From Clostridiales bacterium (lineage in GTDB: Bacteria > Bacillota > Clostridia > Oscillospirales > Oscillospiraceae), in contig JAJQCW010000003.1 of the NCBI GenBank assembly GCA_021202515.1, positions 114,078 through 178,077 on the forward strand: 64,000 nucleotides of DNA. The letters are read 5' to 3'. The position numbers and the translations under genes were made by a program. The notes under the pieces are model-generated. The model ran no database searches and was not told where the DNA came from. It worked only from the letters and a program-made list of their open reading frames with translations. Positions 41,818 to 53,011 of the stretch are shown piece after piece (positions within the stretch are counted from its first letter, which is position 1; each line of letters begins with the position of its first letter).

Positions 41818-42876
41818 TCACTCCACCAGCTTTTCCATCACGGTGCAGAAGGTGTCCATATCGGCGTCGGTGCCGATAGTCACCCGGAGGAAGTTGTCGA
41901 TGCGGGGCTTGTCGAAATAGCGCACCAGAATGCCCTCCTGCCGCAGCCGGGCGAAGAGGGTCCGGGCGGGGACTTTTTCGTGGCTGATGAAGATGAAATT
42001 TGCCTTGCTGGGAAGGACGGTGAAGCCCATTGCTTGCAGTCTGCGCACTGTGACCTCTCGCGTGGCGGCCACCTTCGCGCAGCTCTCAGCGAACCATGCC
42101 CGGTCCTGCACTGCCGCCGTGCCGCCCGCGATGGCCAGCCGGTCCAGCGTGTAGGAGTTGATGGAGTTCTTCACGCAGTTCACCGCCTGAATCAGGTTCT
42201 CGCTGCCAAAGGCGAAGCCCACCCGCAGCCCCGCCAGGGAGCGGGACTTGGACATGGTCTGAACCACCAGCAGATTGGGGTACTCCTCCAGCAGCGGCAG
42301 AGCGGAGGTGCCGCCAAAGTCCACATAGGCTTCATCCACGATGACCGCCACGTCCGGGTTGCCCTCCAGCACCCGGCGGAGCTGGCTTTGAGGCAGCTCG
42401 ATGCCGGTGGGGGCGTTGGGGTTGGTGATGACCACGCCGTTGTTGCCGCCGATGAGCCCCTCCACCGGCATGGTGAAGTCGTCGTTCAGGGGAACGATTT
42501 TGCAGTTGATGCCGAACATCTCCGCGTAGACGGGATAAAAGCTATAGGTGATGTCCGGGAAAGCGACGGTGTCCCCCACGCCGAAAAACGCCTGAAACGC
42601 GAACGCCAGCACCTCGTCGGAGCCGTTGCCCACAAAGATCTGGCTCTCCTTGACGCCGTAGACCTCCGCCAGCGCAGCGCGCAGGGCGGTCCCCTCCGGG
42701 TCGGAGTAGAGCCGCAGACTCTCGTTGGTGTTGTCCCGGATGGCCTCCAGCGCCCTGGGCGAAGGGGGATAGGGGTTTTCGTTGGTGTTCAGCTTGATAA
42801 ACTTCCGATCTTTGGGCTGCTCCCCCGGGGTGTAGGGGATCAGATTCCGGATACGGCTGCTCCAAAACTCTTTCAT
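41818..42876 (-). CDS. hisC: Histidinol-phosphate aminotransferase HisC
   Basis: A 352-residue PLP aminotransferase that converts imidazole-acetol phosphate to histidinol phosphate. It opens SRIRNLIPYTPGEQPKDRKF and IKLNTNENPYPPSPRALEAI. ITNPNAPTGIELPQSQL, VIVDEAYVDFGGTSALPL and QTMSKSRSLAGLRVGFAFGS are the cofactor-binding blocks, the last carrying the Lys. GTDADMDTFCTVMEKL ends the protein. Aromatic or cobD-like activity cannot be excluded, but the N-terminal motif and length fit HisC. It follows the DUF951 gene by 28 bases and stands apart from other his genes. Confidence 0.92.
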   Translation of the reverse strand: MKEFWSSRIRNLIPYTPGEQPKDRKFIKLNTNENPYPPSPRALEAIRDNTNESLRLYSDPEGTALRAALAEVYGVKESQIFVGNGSDEVLAFAFQAFFGVGDTVAFPDITYSFYPVYAEMFGINCKIVPLNDDFTMPVEGLIGGNNGVVITNPNAPTGIELPQSQLRRVLEGNPDVAVIVDEAYVDFGGTSALPLLEEYPNLLVVQTMSKSRSLAGLRVGFAFGSENLIQAVNCVKNSINSYTLDRLAIAGGTAAVQDRAWFAESCAKVAATREVTVRRLQAMGFTVLPSKANFIFISHEKVPARTLFARLRQEGILVRYFDKPRIDNFLRVTIGTDADMDTFCTVMEKLVE

Positions 42877-42904
42877 AGGATTTTTGCCTCTCTCTCACGG
42901 ATTT

Positions 42905-43105
42905 TCACGATTTTTCCGCCGACTGACCGGCGGGCAGGATTTTTTTCACGCTTTTTTCCGCCTTGCTGCGGGGGATCATCATCTCCCTGCCACAACCCTG
43001 GCAGCGCAGGCGGAAGTCCATGCCGATGCGCAGCACCAGCCACTCCCGGCTGCCGCAGGGGTGCGGTTTTTTCATCAGCAGTACATCGTTGACATGGATA
43101 TCCAT
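42905..43105 (-). CDS. DUF951 family protein
   Basis: A 66-residue protein. MDIHVNDVLLMKKPHPCGSR and WLVLRIGMDFRLRCQGCGRE are the DUF951 signature, a small domain common in Firmicutes with an OB-like N-terminus and two Cys pairs that probably bind zinc. The family often sits near parB, rpsF or ychF; here it precedes hisC. Function is unknown; nucleic-acid binding is a guess. GAAGGAGC lies upstream of the ATG. A weak promoter (TTGACA-17-TAGCGT at 43136-43164, minus) may serve it. Confidence 0.9.
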   Translation of the reverse strand: MDIHVNDVLLMKKPHPCGSREWLVLRIGMDFRLRCQGCGREMMIPRSKAEKSVKKILPAGQSAEKS

Positions 43106-43221
43106 AAAAATGCTCCTTCACTTTAGTTCGCTAATACGCTAACACAACACGCCCCGTCTGTCAAGCACGAGTTTGGCATATCCCTATTGTTGCAGTTTTT
43201 CGGGCAAATGTCAATTCCTCG

Positions 43222-43250
43222 TTGCAATTCCATTCGGAATCGGCTATACT
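43222..43250 (+). promoter_or_regulatory. Promoter of the murD-M42 gene group
   Basis: TTGCAA, exactly 17 bases, TATACT. Expected start near 43257, 34 bases before the murD ATG. Confidence 0.7.
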
Positions 43251-43290
43251 ATTTCTGCTATGTTTACCACTTTTTTGGGAGGAAATTGAA

Positions 43291-44679
43291 ATGACCTTTG
43301 CGGAGTATCTGACTTCCTTACAGAATAAATCCGTCGCCATCATCGGTATCGGCGTCAGCAACACCCCCTGGCTCAAGCTGCTGCTGCGCCGGGGCATTGC
43401 GGTGACCGCCTGTGACCGGGCCACGAGAGAGAAATTTGGCAACGACGCCCTGCTGGACGAGCTGGAGGCCATGGGTGCGACGCTGAAGCTGGGGCCGGAC
43501 TACCTGGACGGGCTGGACCAGGATATCATCTTTCGGTCCCCCGGCATCCGCCCGGACATTCCCGCCTTTGAAGCGGCCAAGGCCCGCGGCAGCCTGGTGA
43601 CCTCCGAGATGGAGGTGTTTTTCCACGTCTGCCCCTGCAAGAAAATCGCCGTCACCGGCTCCGACGGCAAAACCACCACCACCACCATCATTGCCAAGGT
43701 GCTGGAGGCGGCGGGGTACACCGTCCACCTGGGGGGCAACATTGGTCGCCCGCTGCTGCCGGACACGGAGCAGATGCAGCCAGAGGACGTCGCCGTGCTG
43801 GAGCTGTCCTCCTTCCAGCTATTGACCATGGACGCCAGCCCGGACATCGCCGTGGTCACCAACCTGGCCCCCAACCACCTGGACATCCACAAGGGCATGG
43901 AGGAGTATGTGGCGGCCAAGAAAAACATCTTCCGTTACCAGGCCGCTGACCAGAAGGTGGTGCTGAACCGGGACAACGCCATCACCAACGGCTTTGCGGC
44001 GGAAGCACCCGGCCAGGTGACACTGTTTTCCCGGCAAAACCCTTTGGACGAGGGTGTGGTGCTGGAGGACGGCGTGATTTGCGTCAAAAAGGCGGGGGAG
44101 ACCCGGCGGGTGCTTCCCGTGAAAGACATCCTCATCCCTGGCGTCCACAACGTAGAGAACTACATGGCGGCTGTGGCCGCGCTGGATGGCCTGGTGGAGG
44201 ACGATGTGTTTCGTCAGTTCGCCGCCAGCTTCGGCGGGGTGGAGCACCGCATCGAGCTGGTGCAGGTGCGCAACGGGGTGAAGTATTACAACGACTCCAT
44301 CGCCTCCAGCCCCAGCCGCACCATCGCCGGGCTGCGCTCCTTCCACCAGAAGGTGATTTTGATTGCCGGCGGCTACGACAAGCACATCCCCTACGACGTG
44401 CTCGGCCCCGACCTGGTGGCCCACGTCAAGCAGATGGTTCTCACCGGCGCCACCGCCGGAAAAATTCGCGCCGCGGCGGAGAACGCCCCCGGCTACGACC
44501 CGGAACAGTTGCCCATCTGCGAGACCGAGAACCTGGCCGCCGCCGTTCAAAAGGCGGCAGAGCTGGCCCAGCCGGGGGACATCGTGATTTTGTCCCCGGC
44601 CAGCGCCTCCTTCGACCAGTTCAAGAACTTTATGGTGCGGGGCAACGTGTTTAAGCAGTTGGTGAATGAGCTGCCGTGA
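43291..44679 (+). CDS. murD: UDP-N-acetylmuramoyl-L-alanine:D-glutamate ligase MurD
   Basis: A 462-residue Mur ligase that adds D-Glu to the peptidoglycan precursor in the cytoplasm. The N-terminal UDP-binding domain has VAIIGIGVSNTPWLKLLL. The ATP site is KIAVTGSDGKTTTTTIIAKV, followed by HLGGNIGRPLL and LELSSFQLLTMD, which are MurD-specific. The central NLAPNHLDIHKGMEEYVAAK and the C-terminal NDSIASSPSRTIAGLRSF and GGYDKHIPYD complete it. The ORF-track start (43222) falls in the promoter; ATG 43291 follows GGGAGGAAA. It stands apart from a division cluster and heads a group of peptidases. Confidence 0.95.
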   Translation: MTFAEYLTSLQNKSVAIIGIGVSNTPWLKLLLRRGIAVTACDRATREKFGNDALLDELEAMGATLKLGPDYLDGLDQDIIFRSPGIRPDIPAFEAAKARGSLVTSEMEVFFHVCPCKKIAVTGSDGKTTTTTIIAKVLEAAGYTVHLGGNIGRPLLPDTEQMQPEDVAVLELSSFQLLTMDASPDIAVVTNLAPNHLDIHKGMEEYVAAKKNIFRYQAADQKVVLNRDNAITNGFAAEAPGQVTLFSRQNPLDEGVVLEDGVICVKKAGETRRVLPVKDILIPGVHNVENYMAAVAALDGLVEDDVFRQFAASFGGVEHRIELVQVRNGVKYYNDSIASSPSRTIAGLRSFHQKVILIAGGYDKHIPYDVLGPDLVAHVKQMVLTGATAGKIRAAAENAPGYDPEQLPICETENLAAAVQKAAELAQPGDIVILSPASASFDQFKNFMVRGNVFKQLVNELP

Positions 44680-44696
44680 GTGTGAGGAGAGATACT

Positions 44697-45725
44697 TTGA
44701 GTGCATTTGAACAACTTGTTCAGTTGACCCAGTCCCCCGGCCCCACCGGGTTCGAGGGAGCAGCGGCGCAGACCGCCGCAGAGCTGCTTCGTCCACTGGC
44801 GGACGAGGTCTGGACGGACGCCATGGGCAGCGTTCTGGGCGTGAAGCGCTGCGGCAAAGCCGGGGCGAAAAAAATTCTCCTGGACGCCCATCTGGACGAG
44901 GTGGGGTTAATTGTCACTGGCCACGACCGGGGGTATCTGCGCTTTTCCACCCTGGGGGGCATCGACCCCCGTATATTGCCCAACCGGGAGGTCACGGTGT
45001 TGACCACGCCGCCTCTGACCGGCATTGTCTCCGGGGCGCTGCCGGAGGACGGTGACAAGGCGGCGGCTATGTCCGACTTGCGCATCGACGTGGGGCTGTC
45101 TCAGCAGGAGGCTCAGGCCCGCGTCCCGGTGGGAACGCCGGTTGCCTATCGGGAGAGCACCTTCCGTTTGGGAGAAACCCGCGTGGCCGGGAAGTCTTTG
45201 GACGACCGTTCCTGCTTTTACCTGCTGCTGCGGACGCTGGAGCTGCTCCGGGAGCGGGAGCTGGACGTGGATGTCTACGTCCTCGGTTCCGTGGGAGAAG
45301 AGGTGGACAGCCGGGGGGCGATTACTGCCACCTACGGCATCGCGCCGGACTGCGCCGTGGCGGTGGACGTGACTTTCGGCAGCAGCGCCGACTGCTCCGG
45401 GGACGAGTGTTTTCCGCTGGGGAGCGGCCCGGTCATCGGCGTGGGGCCGAACATCGCCCAGTGGATGTTCCGACGGATGAAAGCGAAAGCGGAGGCCGAG
45501 GAAATCCCCTACTCCGTTGAGGTCATGGCCGGTTCCACCGGCACCAACGGCTGGGACATCCAAATCCTGCGGGAGGGTATCCCCACCGCCATCCTTAGCC
45601 TCCCCCTGCGGTATATGCACACGCCGCTGGAGGTCATCGACCTGGGGGACGTGGAGCAGTGCGCCCGGCTGCTGGCGGCCTTCGTGGGGCGCATCGGAGA
45701 GGAGGCGCTGTCATGCGGGAATTGA
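44697..45725 (+). CDS. M42 family metallopeptidase, first of three
   Basis: A 342-residue zinc/cobalt aminopeptidase of family M42 (glutamyl aminopeptidase/FrvX type), which usually forms dodecameric cytoplasmic shells that trim peptides. Metal and catalytic residues are present: His in LLDAHLDEVGLIV, Asp in GKSLDDRSCF, the Glu pair in GSVGEEVDSRGA, Asp in AVAVDVTFG and His in LRYMHTPLEV. The preferred start is TTG 44697 behind GAGGAGA; GTG 44676 would overlap murD but lacks a ribosome binding site. It overlaps the next gene by 13 bases. Confidence 0.9.
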   Translation: MSAFEQLVQLTQSPGPTGFEGAAAQTAAELLRPLADEVWTDAMGSVLGVKRCGKAGAKKILLDAHLDEVGLIVTGHDRGYLRFSTLGGIDPRILPNREVTVLTTPPLTGIVSGALPEDGDKAAAMSDLRIDVGLSQQEAQARVPVGTPVAYRESTFRLGETRVAGKSLDDRSCFYLLLRTLELLRERELDVDVYVLGSVGEEVDSRGAITATYGIAPDCAVAVDVTFGSSADCSGDECFPLGSGPVIGVGPNIAQWMFRRMKAKAEAEEIPYSVEVMAGSTGTNGWDIQILREGIPTAILSLPLRYMHTPLEVIDLGDVEQCARLLAAFVGRIGEEALSCGN

Positions 45726-46744
45726 TCGAAGCGCTGTGCGCCTGCTCCGGCGTGTCCAGCCGGGAGGACGAGGTGCGTGCGCTTATCCAAACCCAGGCGG
45801 AGCCCTATGTGGACAGCCTGCGGGTGGATAACCTGGGAAATTTAATTGTGTTCAAGCGTGGCCGGAAGTCCACGGGGAAACGGGTGCTGCTGGACGCGCA
45901 CATGGACGAAACAGGTGTAATGGTATCCGGCTTTACAGATGACGGTTGCCTGCGGTTCCAGACCGTGGGGCCGGTGGACCGCCGAACGCTCATCGGCAAG
46001 CGGGTCTATCTGGGTGAAAAACGTATCCCCGGTGTGATTGGCATGAAACCCATCCATTTGACCACAAAATCGGAACGAAACAATCTTCCAAAGCTGAAAG
46101 AACTCTATATCGACATCGGCGCGAAGGACAAGGCGGTGGCGAAAACACAACTCTCTCTGGGAGACGTGGGCGTTTTTGCCTCCGAATTTGCCTCATTTGG
46201 AACGAAAAAATTGTGTAAAGGAAAAGCGCTTGACAGCAGAATTTCCTGCGCCGTCCTGCTGAAGCTGCTCCAGGAGGAGCTGCCGGTGGACTGCACCTTT
46301 GTCTTTGCCGCCCAGGAGCTGGTGGGGATGCGGGGGGCCTTTGGCGCGGCCTTCGCGGAGAAGCCGGACATCGTCCTCTGTCTGGACGGCGTGGCGGCGG
46401 AGGACGGCCCGGAGCGAACCGAGGACAAGGTGGGTATTACCCCCGGCGGTGGTGTAGTGTTGCCGGTGTCGGACCGGTTCACCATTTACGACCGGGCGCT
46501 ATTTCTCCGCCTGCGGGAACTGGCGGAGCGCGAAAACATCCCCTGGCAGTTGAAGGCGGCGGACGGCGGACAGTCGGACGCCCGCAGCTACCAGCGCAGC
46601 CGGTGCGGTGCGCAGGTGGCGGGGCTGGCCCTGCCGGTGCGATATCTCCACTGCCCCACCGAGGTCGCCAGCCTGGAGGACGCGGAGGGGATGCTGCGGC
46701 TGACCCGCGCCTTTTTACAGTCACTGGAGGAGGAAGAGCAATGA
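45713..46744 (+). CDS. M42 family peptidase, second of three, with altered metal site
   Basis: A 343-residue M42 homologue. The first His is in LLDAHMDETGVMV, the bridging Asp in GKALDSRISCAV, the third-site Asp in VLCLDGVAAEDG and the last His in RYLHCPTEVAS. However, the usual QEEVG, with general base and metal-ligand Glu, reads AAQELVGMRGAFGAA, so the second Glu is Leu. It may bind one metal, have changed specificity or serve as a non-catalytic shell subunit. The longer ORF-track start overlaps the previous gene; ATG 45713 follows AGAGGAGG. Last codons overlap the third copy. Confidence 0.88.
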   Translation: MRELIEALCACSGVSSREDEVRALIQTQAEPYVDSLRVDNLGNLIVFKRGRKSTGKRVLLDAHMDETGVMVSGFTDDGCLRFQTVGPVDRRTLIGKRVYLGEKRIPGVIGMKPIHLTTKSERNNLPKLKELYIDIGAKDKAVAKTQLSLGDVGVFASEFASFGTKKLCKGKALDSRISCAVLLKLLQEELPVDCTFVFAAQELVGMRGAFGAAFAEKPDIVLCLDGVAAEDGPERTEDKVGITPGGGVVLPVSDRFTIYDRALFLRLRELAERENIPWQLKAADGGQSDARSYQRSRCGAQVAGLALPVRYLHCPTEVASLEDAEGMLRLTRAFLQSLEEEEQ

Positions 46745-47733
46745 CAGATTTGAACCTGCTGGAGCGGCTGACCCGCGCCTTTGGCGTCTCCGGGGACGAG
46801 GGGGAAATTCGAGACCTCATCCGCCGGGAGGCCGAACCATACGCCGACGATATCACCGTTGACCCCATGGGGAATCTGCTGGTCCACCGGGCAGGGCCGG
46901 GGCCGAAGGTGCTGCTGGCCGCCCACATGGACAGCGTGGGGGTCATGGTCACCCACTACGAAAAAGAGGGTGTGCTGCGCTTTGCACCGGTGGGCGGGCT
47001 GGACCCGGCCACGATGCTGCAAACGCCCGTGCGTTTCAAGAACGGCCTCCGGGGTCTCATTTCCTGCGACGACAACAAGCTGGGCAAGGAACTGAAATGC
47101 GCCGACCTGTTTTTGGACATCGGCGCGAAGGACAAAACCGAGGCGGAAACGCTGGTATCCCCTGGCGATACCGCCGCCTATGATGCGCCCTTTTTCCAGA
47201 CGGGGAACCGGGTCGTCTCCCCCTATCTGGACGACCGGGCGGGGTGCGGCGCGTTGCTGGCCGTCCTCCGCGCGCTGGGCGAGCGGAAAAACGACCTGTA
47301 CTTTGCCTTCACCACTCAGGAAGAAGTAGGCACTCGCGGCGCGGGGCCTGCCGGGTTCGCTGTGCGGCCTGACTACGCCATCGTGGTGGACGTGACCTGC
47401 CCCGACGACATCCCCGGCGCGCTCCACGAGGGCACAACCGCCTTGGGCAAGGGCGCGGCGGTCAAGGTGATGGACCACAGCGTCATCTGCCACCCGGAGG
47501 TGGTGGAGCGGCTGTGCCGTTTGGCCGAAGAAAAGAACATCCCCGCCCAGCGGGACGTGCTGACTTGCGGCGGCACCGACGGCGGCCCCATCAGCCGCAG
47601 TCGCACCGGAATCAAGACGGGCGGCGTATCCATCCCCTGCCGCTACACCCACGCCCCCACAGAGCTGATAGATTTGGACGATTTTTCCGCCTGCGTGGAC
47701 TTGATTACTGCTTTTTGTGAAAGTGAGCTGTAA
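46741..47733 (+). CDS. M42 family metallopeptidase, third of three
   Basis: A 330-residue M42 peptidase with a full active site: LAAHMDSVGVMV, VSPYLDDRAGCGALL, FTTQEEVGTRGAGPAG, IVVDVTCPDD and RYTHAPTELIDLDD. The metal ligands His, Asp, Glu, Asp and His are all in place, as is the general base. It overlaps the second copy in ATGA and ends three bases before the methionine gamma-lyase-like gene. The three copies differ widely, which suggests old divergence and separate specificities rather than recent duplication. The longer ORF-track start is inside the second copy. Confidence 0.92.
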   Translation: MTDLNLLERLTRAFGVSGDEGEIRDLIRREAEPYADDITVDPMGNLLVHRAGPGPKVLLAAHMDSVGVMVTHYEKEGVLRFAPVGGLDPATMLQTPVRFKNGLRGLISCDDNKLGKELKCADLFLDIGAKDKTEAETLVSPGDTAAYDAPFFQTGNRVVSPYLDDRAGCGALLAVLRALGERKNDLYFAFTTQEEVGTRGAGPAGFAVRPDYAIVVDVTCPDDIPGALHEGTTALGKGAAVKVMDHSVICHPEVVERLCRLAEEKNIPAQRDVLTCGGTDGGPISRSRTGIKTGGVSIPCRYTHAPTELIDLDDFSACVDLITAFCESEL

Positions 47734-47736
47734 ACC

Positions 47737-49005
47737 ATGAACAACGAAAACCCACTGGGCATCTCGGACCGGGTGCGCGACCTGGCCCGGCAAGCCCAGG
47801 AGGACATCAGCGCCCAGTTTGCGCGCATTGACGAAATCGCGGAGTACAACACCCAGAAGGTGCTCTCCGCCTTCCAGACCCACCGGGTCGCGGAGAGCTA
47901 CTTCGCCGGAACCACCGGCTACGGCTACGACGACCAGGGCCGGGATGAACTGGATAAAATTTACGCGGATATTTTCGGCACCGAGGACGCGCTGGTGCGC
48001 ATCCAGTTCGTCAACGGCACCCACGCCATCGCCTCCGCCCTCTACGGGGCCTTGAAGCCCGGAGAAACGCTGGTCAGCGCGGTGGGCGCGCCCTACGACA
48101 CCCTTTTGGGGGTCATTGGCGTCACCGGGGAGGAGCCGGGCAGCCTGAAAAGCTACGGCATCGGCTACCGCCAGGTGGACATCACCCCCGACGACCAACC
48201 GGACCGGGCGGGCTTGGCTCAGGCGGTGCGGGAGCCGGGCGTGAAGGCGGTGCTGATCCAGCGCAGCAAGGGCTACTCCACCCGCGCCACCCTGTCAGTG
48301 GCGGAAATTGGCGAGCTGATTTCCATTGTGAAAGAGAATAACCCGGACGCCGCTGTTATCGTGGACAACTGCTATGGTGAGTTCGTGGAAACTGTTGAAC
48401 CCAGCCAGGTTGGGGCCGATTTAATTGTGGGCAGCCTCATCAAAAACCCCGGCGGCGGTCTGGCCCCCACCGGCGGCTACATCGCCGGGCGGCACGACCT
48501 GGTGGAGGCGGCGGCCATGCGGCTGACCGTCCCCGGCATTGGTCGGGAGTGCGGCAGCACCCTGGGCAACAACCGCGCCCTGTATCAGGGGCTGTTCCTG
48601 GCCCCCCACACGGTTGCTCAGGCGGTGAAAACCGCCGTCTTTGGGGCCAGAATGATGGAGTTGATGGGCTACGACACGGAACCCACCTCCCAGCAGACCC
48701 GCCACGACATCATTCAAATGGTGTCGCTGCACACGCCGGAGGCGGTGGAACGGTTTTGCCGGGGCATCCAGTCCGGTTCCCCGGTGGACAGCTTCGTGAC
48801 CCCCATCCCCTGGGATATGCCCGGCTACGACTGCCCGGTCATCATGGCGGCGGGGGCGTTCATCCAGGGTGCCTCCATCGAGCTTTCCGCTGACGCACCC
48901 ATGCGCCCGCCCTATACGGTCTATCTGCAAGGGGGGCTGACCTACCCCTCCGGCAAGACCGGCATTATGCTGGCGGCAGAGGAACTGCTAAAAGCGGAGC
49001 AGTAA
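47737..49005 (+). CDS. Methionine gamma-lyase family protein (aluminium-resistance-type PLP enzyme)
   Basis: A 422-residue PLP enzyme of the family usually labelled methionine gamma-lyase or aluminium resistance protein (PF06838, YnbB-like). HRVAESYFAGTTGYGYDDQG, RIQFVNGTHAIASALYGALK and VIVDNCYGEFVETVEP are typical. The PLP Lys is in GADLIVGSLIKNPGGGLAPT. It is expected to break C-S or C-C bonds of amino acids such as cystathionine or methionine; the true substrate is not known to me. It begins three bases after the third M42 gene, so the group may trim peptides and consume the released amino acids. Confidence 0.9.
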   Translation: MNNENPLGISDRVRDLARQAQEDISAQFARIDEIAEYNTQKVLSAFQTHRVAESYFAGTTGYGYDDQGRDELDKIYADIFGTEDALVRIQFVNGTHAIASALYGALKPGETLVSAVGAPYDTLLGVIGVTGEEPGSLKSYGIGYRQVDITPDDQPDRAGLAQAVREPGVKAVLIQRSKGYSTRATLSVAEIGELISIVKENNPDAAVIVDNCYGEFVETVEPSQVGADLIVGSLIKNPGGGLAPTGGYIAGRHDLVEAAAMRLTVPGIGRECGSTLGNNRALYQGLFLAPHTVAQAVKTAVFGARMMELMGYDTEPTSQQTRHDIIQMVSLHTPEAVERFCRGIQSGSPVDSFVTPIPWDMPGYDCPVIMAAGAFIQGASIELSADAPMRPPYTVYLQGGLTYPSGKTGIMLAAEELLKAEQ

Positions 49006-49110
49006 GGTTCTAGTGGATAGTGGTTAGCAGACAGCGTTTGACATCCGTTCGCAGTTTTGCCCAGTTATGGCATGGTTTTTATATAAAAAACTGCCGTATT
49101 GTAACCGACC

Positions 49111-49175
49111 ACCCCTCTTGCCTCCCCTGAAAGGGGAGGAGGGCCGCCGCCTTTAGGCGGTGGCGGAGGGGTTTT
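49111..49175 (+). repeat. Dispersed GC-rich intergenic palindromic repeat, copy 2 (short form)
   Basis: ACCCCTCTTGCCTCCCCTGAAAGGGGAGGAGGGCCGCCGCCTTTAGGCGGTGGCGGAGGGGTT keeps both hairpins of copy 1 but lacks the GCGCAGGGAG to GACGGC segment. The upstream motif TCTAGTGGATAGTGGTTAGCAG (49009-49030) repeats the one at 593-614. It lies 105 bases past the PLP-enzyme stop and may help end that transcript. Confidence 0.75.
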
Positions 49176-49262
49176 AGCGCACGGTTGAAAATGCTAAAAT
49201 CTAAGAGCTATTTCGCACAGGGACACGCCCTCCCGCATAGACTAGGCGAGGGGGTGGTGACC

Positions 49263-51949
<2,687 letters not shown>

Positions 51950-51959
51950 GAATTGCCTC

Positions 51960-51988
51960 TTGCATAATCCGCCGCCGTTCGATATAAT
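51960..51988 (+). promoter_or_regulatory. Promoter of the nfnAB operon
   Basis: TTGCAT, exactly 17 bases, perfect TATAAT. Expected start near 51995, giving a leader of about 148 bases. Confidence 0.75.
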
Positions 51989-52014
51989 AAAGGGTACGCA
52001 CGCTGTTTTTTTTG

Positions 52015-52049
52015 ACGGCGCGCCCGGCGGCGGCTCTGCGGAGCGCCGT
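52015..52049 (+). promoter_or_regulatory. Hairpin in the nfnAB leader
   Basis: ACGGCGC and GCGCCGT form a 7-base stem whose loop is itself GC-rich, followed by TTTGAAACGTTTTGTT. It lies about 20 bases into the predicted transcript. An attenuator or mRNA-stabilising stem is possible; I cannot match a known riboswitch. Confidence 0.35.
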
Positions 52050-52142
52050 TTGAAACGTTTTGTTATTCAGTCTGCAACGGAGGCTCCCAAACTTGCAGAG
52101 GGGATATATCGTACCATCGTACCAATGAGGAGGAACTTGGAC

Positions 52143-52997
52143 ATGTATAAAATCGTGCGAAAAGAAGTGCTGAATCCTACCATCGCGCTTCTGGAGGTGG
52201 AGGCGCCTTTCGTGGCCCGGAAAGCGCAGCCCGGTCAGTTTATCATCCTGCGCATCGACGAAAAGGGCGAGCGGCTGCCCCTGACCATCGGCGGGTTTGA
52301 CCGGGAGAAGGGAACCATCACTATTATCTTCCAGCTCGTGGGCCTGACCACCCGCGCTCTGGCCCAGATGAACGAGGGCGACTACCTGCTGGACTTCGTC
52401 GGCCCCCTGGGCAAACCCACGGAGATGGAGGGCGTCAAGTCCGCCTGCGTTATCGGCGGCGGCCTGGGTACCGCCATCGCTTACCCGGTGGCCAAGGGCT
52501 TCCACGATGCCGGGGTGGAGACCGATGTCATCGTCGGCTTCCGCAACAAGGACCTGGTCATCCTGGAGGACGACTTTAAGAACGCCTGCGACAACTTCTA
52601 CATTATGACCGACGACGGCTCCTATGGCGAGCACGGCTTCACCACCACCAAGGAGCAGCAGTTGCTGGAGAGCGGCAAGAAGTATGATGTGATCATCGCC
52701 ATTGGCCCCGTCCCCATGATGAAGTTCGTGGTCAAGACGGCGGAGCCTTTCGGCGTCCCCTGCCGGGTCTCTCTGAACCCCATCATGATTGACGGCACCG
52801 GCATGTGCGGCGGCTGCCGGGTCAGCGTGGGCGGCAAGATGAAGTTCGCCTGCGTGGACGGCCCGGAGTTCGACGGCTACGCCGTGGACTTCGACGAGCT
52901 GATGAACCGCAACGGCACTTACCGGGAGCAGGAGGCCGAAATGGCCCGCGACCATATGTGCCGCTTTGAAAAGCTGGGCAAGGACCTGATTCAGTAA
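52143..52997 (+). CDS. nfnA: NfnA-type FAD/NAD-binding iron-sulfur subunit
   Basis: A 284-residue flavoprotein like the small subunit of NADH-dependent ferredoxin:NADP oxidoreductase and the PyrK/GltB-like subunit often annotated sulfide or dihydroorotate dehydrogenase. FAD-binding segments include KAQPGQFIILRIDEKGERLP. The NAD part has CVIGGGLGTAIAYPVAKGF and VIIAIGPVPMMKFV. The 2Fe-2S ligands are in GTGMCGGCRVSVGGKMKFAC. With the next gene it would form a bifurcating transhydrogenase linking ferredoxin, NADH and NADPH. ATG 52143 follows GAGGAGG; the ORF-track start at 51960 overlaps the promoter. Confidence 0.92.
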   Translation: MYKIVRKEVLNPTIALLEVEAPFVARKAQPGQFIILRIDEKGERLPLTIGGFDREKGTITIIFQLVGLTTRALAQMNEGDYLLDFVGPLGKPTEMEGVKSACVIGGGLGTAIAYPVAKGFHDAGVETDVIVGFRNKDLVILEDDFKNACDNFYIMTDDGSYGEHGFTTTKEQQLLESGKKYDVIIAIGPVPMMKFVVKTAEPFGVPCRVSLNPIMIDGTGMCGGCRVSVGGKMKFACVDGPEFDGYAVDFDELMNRNGTYREQEAEMARDHMCRFEKLGKDLIQ

Positions 52998-53011
52998 GGA
53001 GGAAGAGAACA

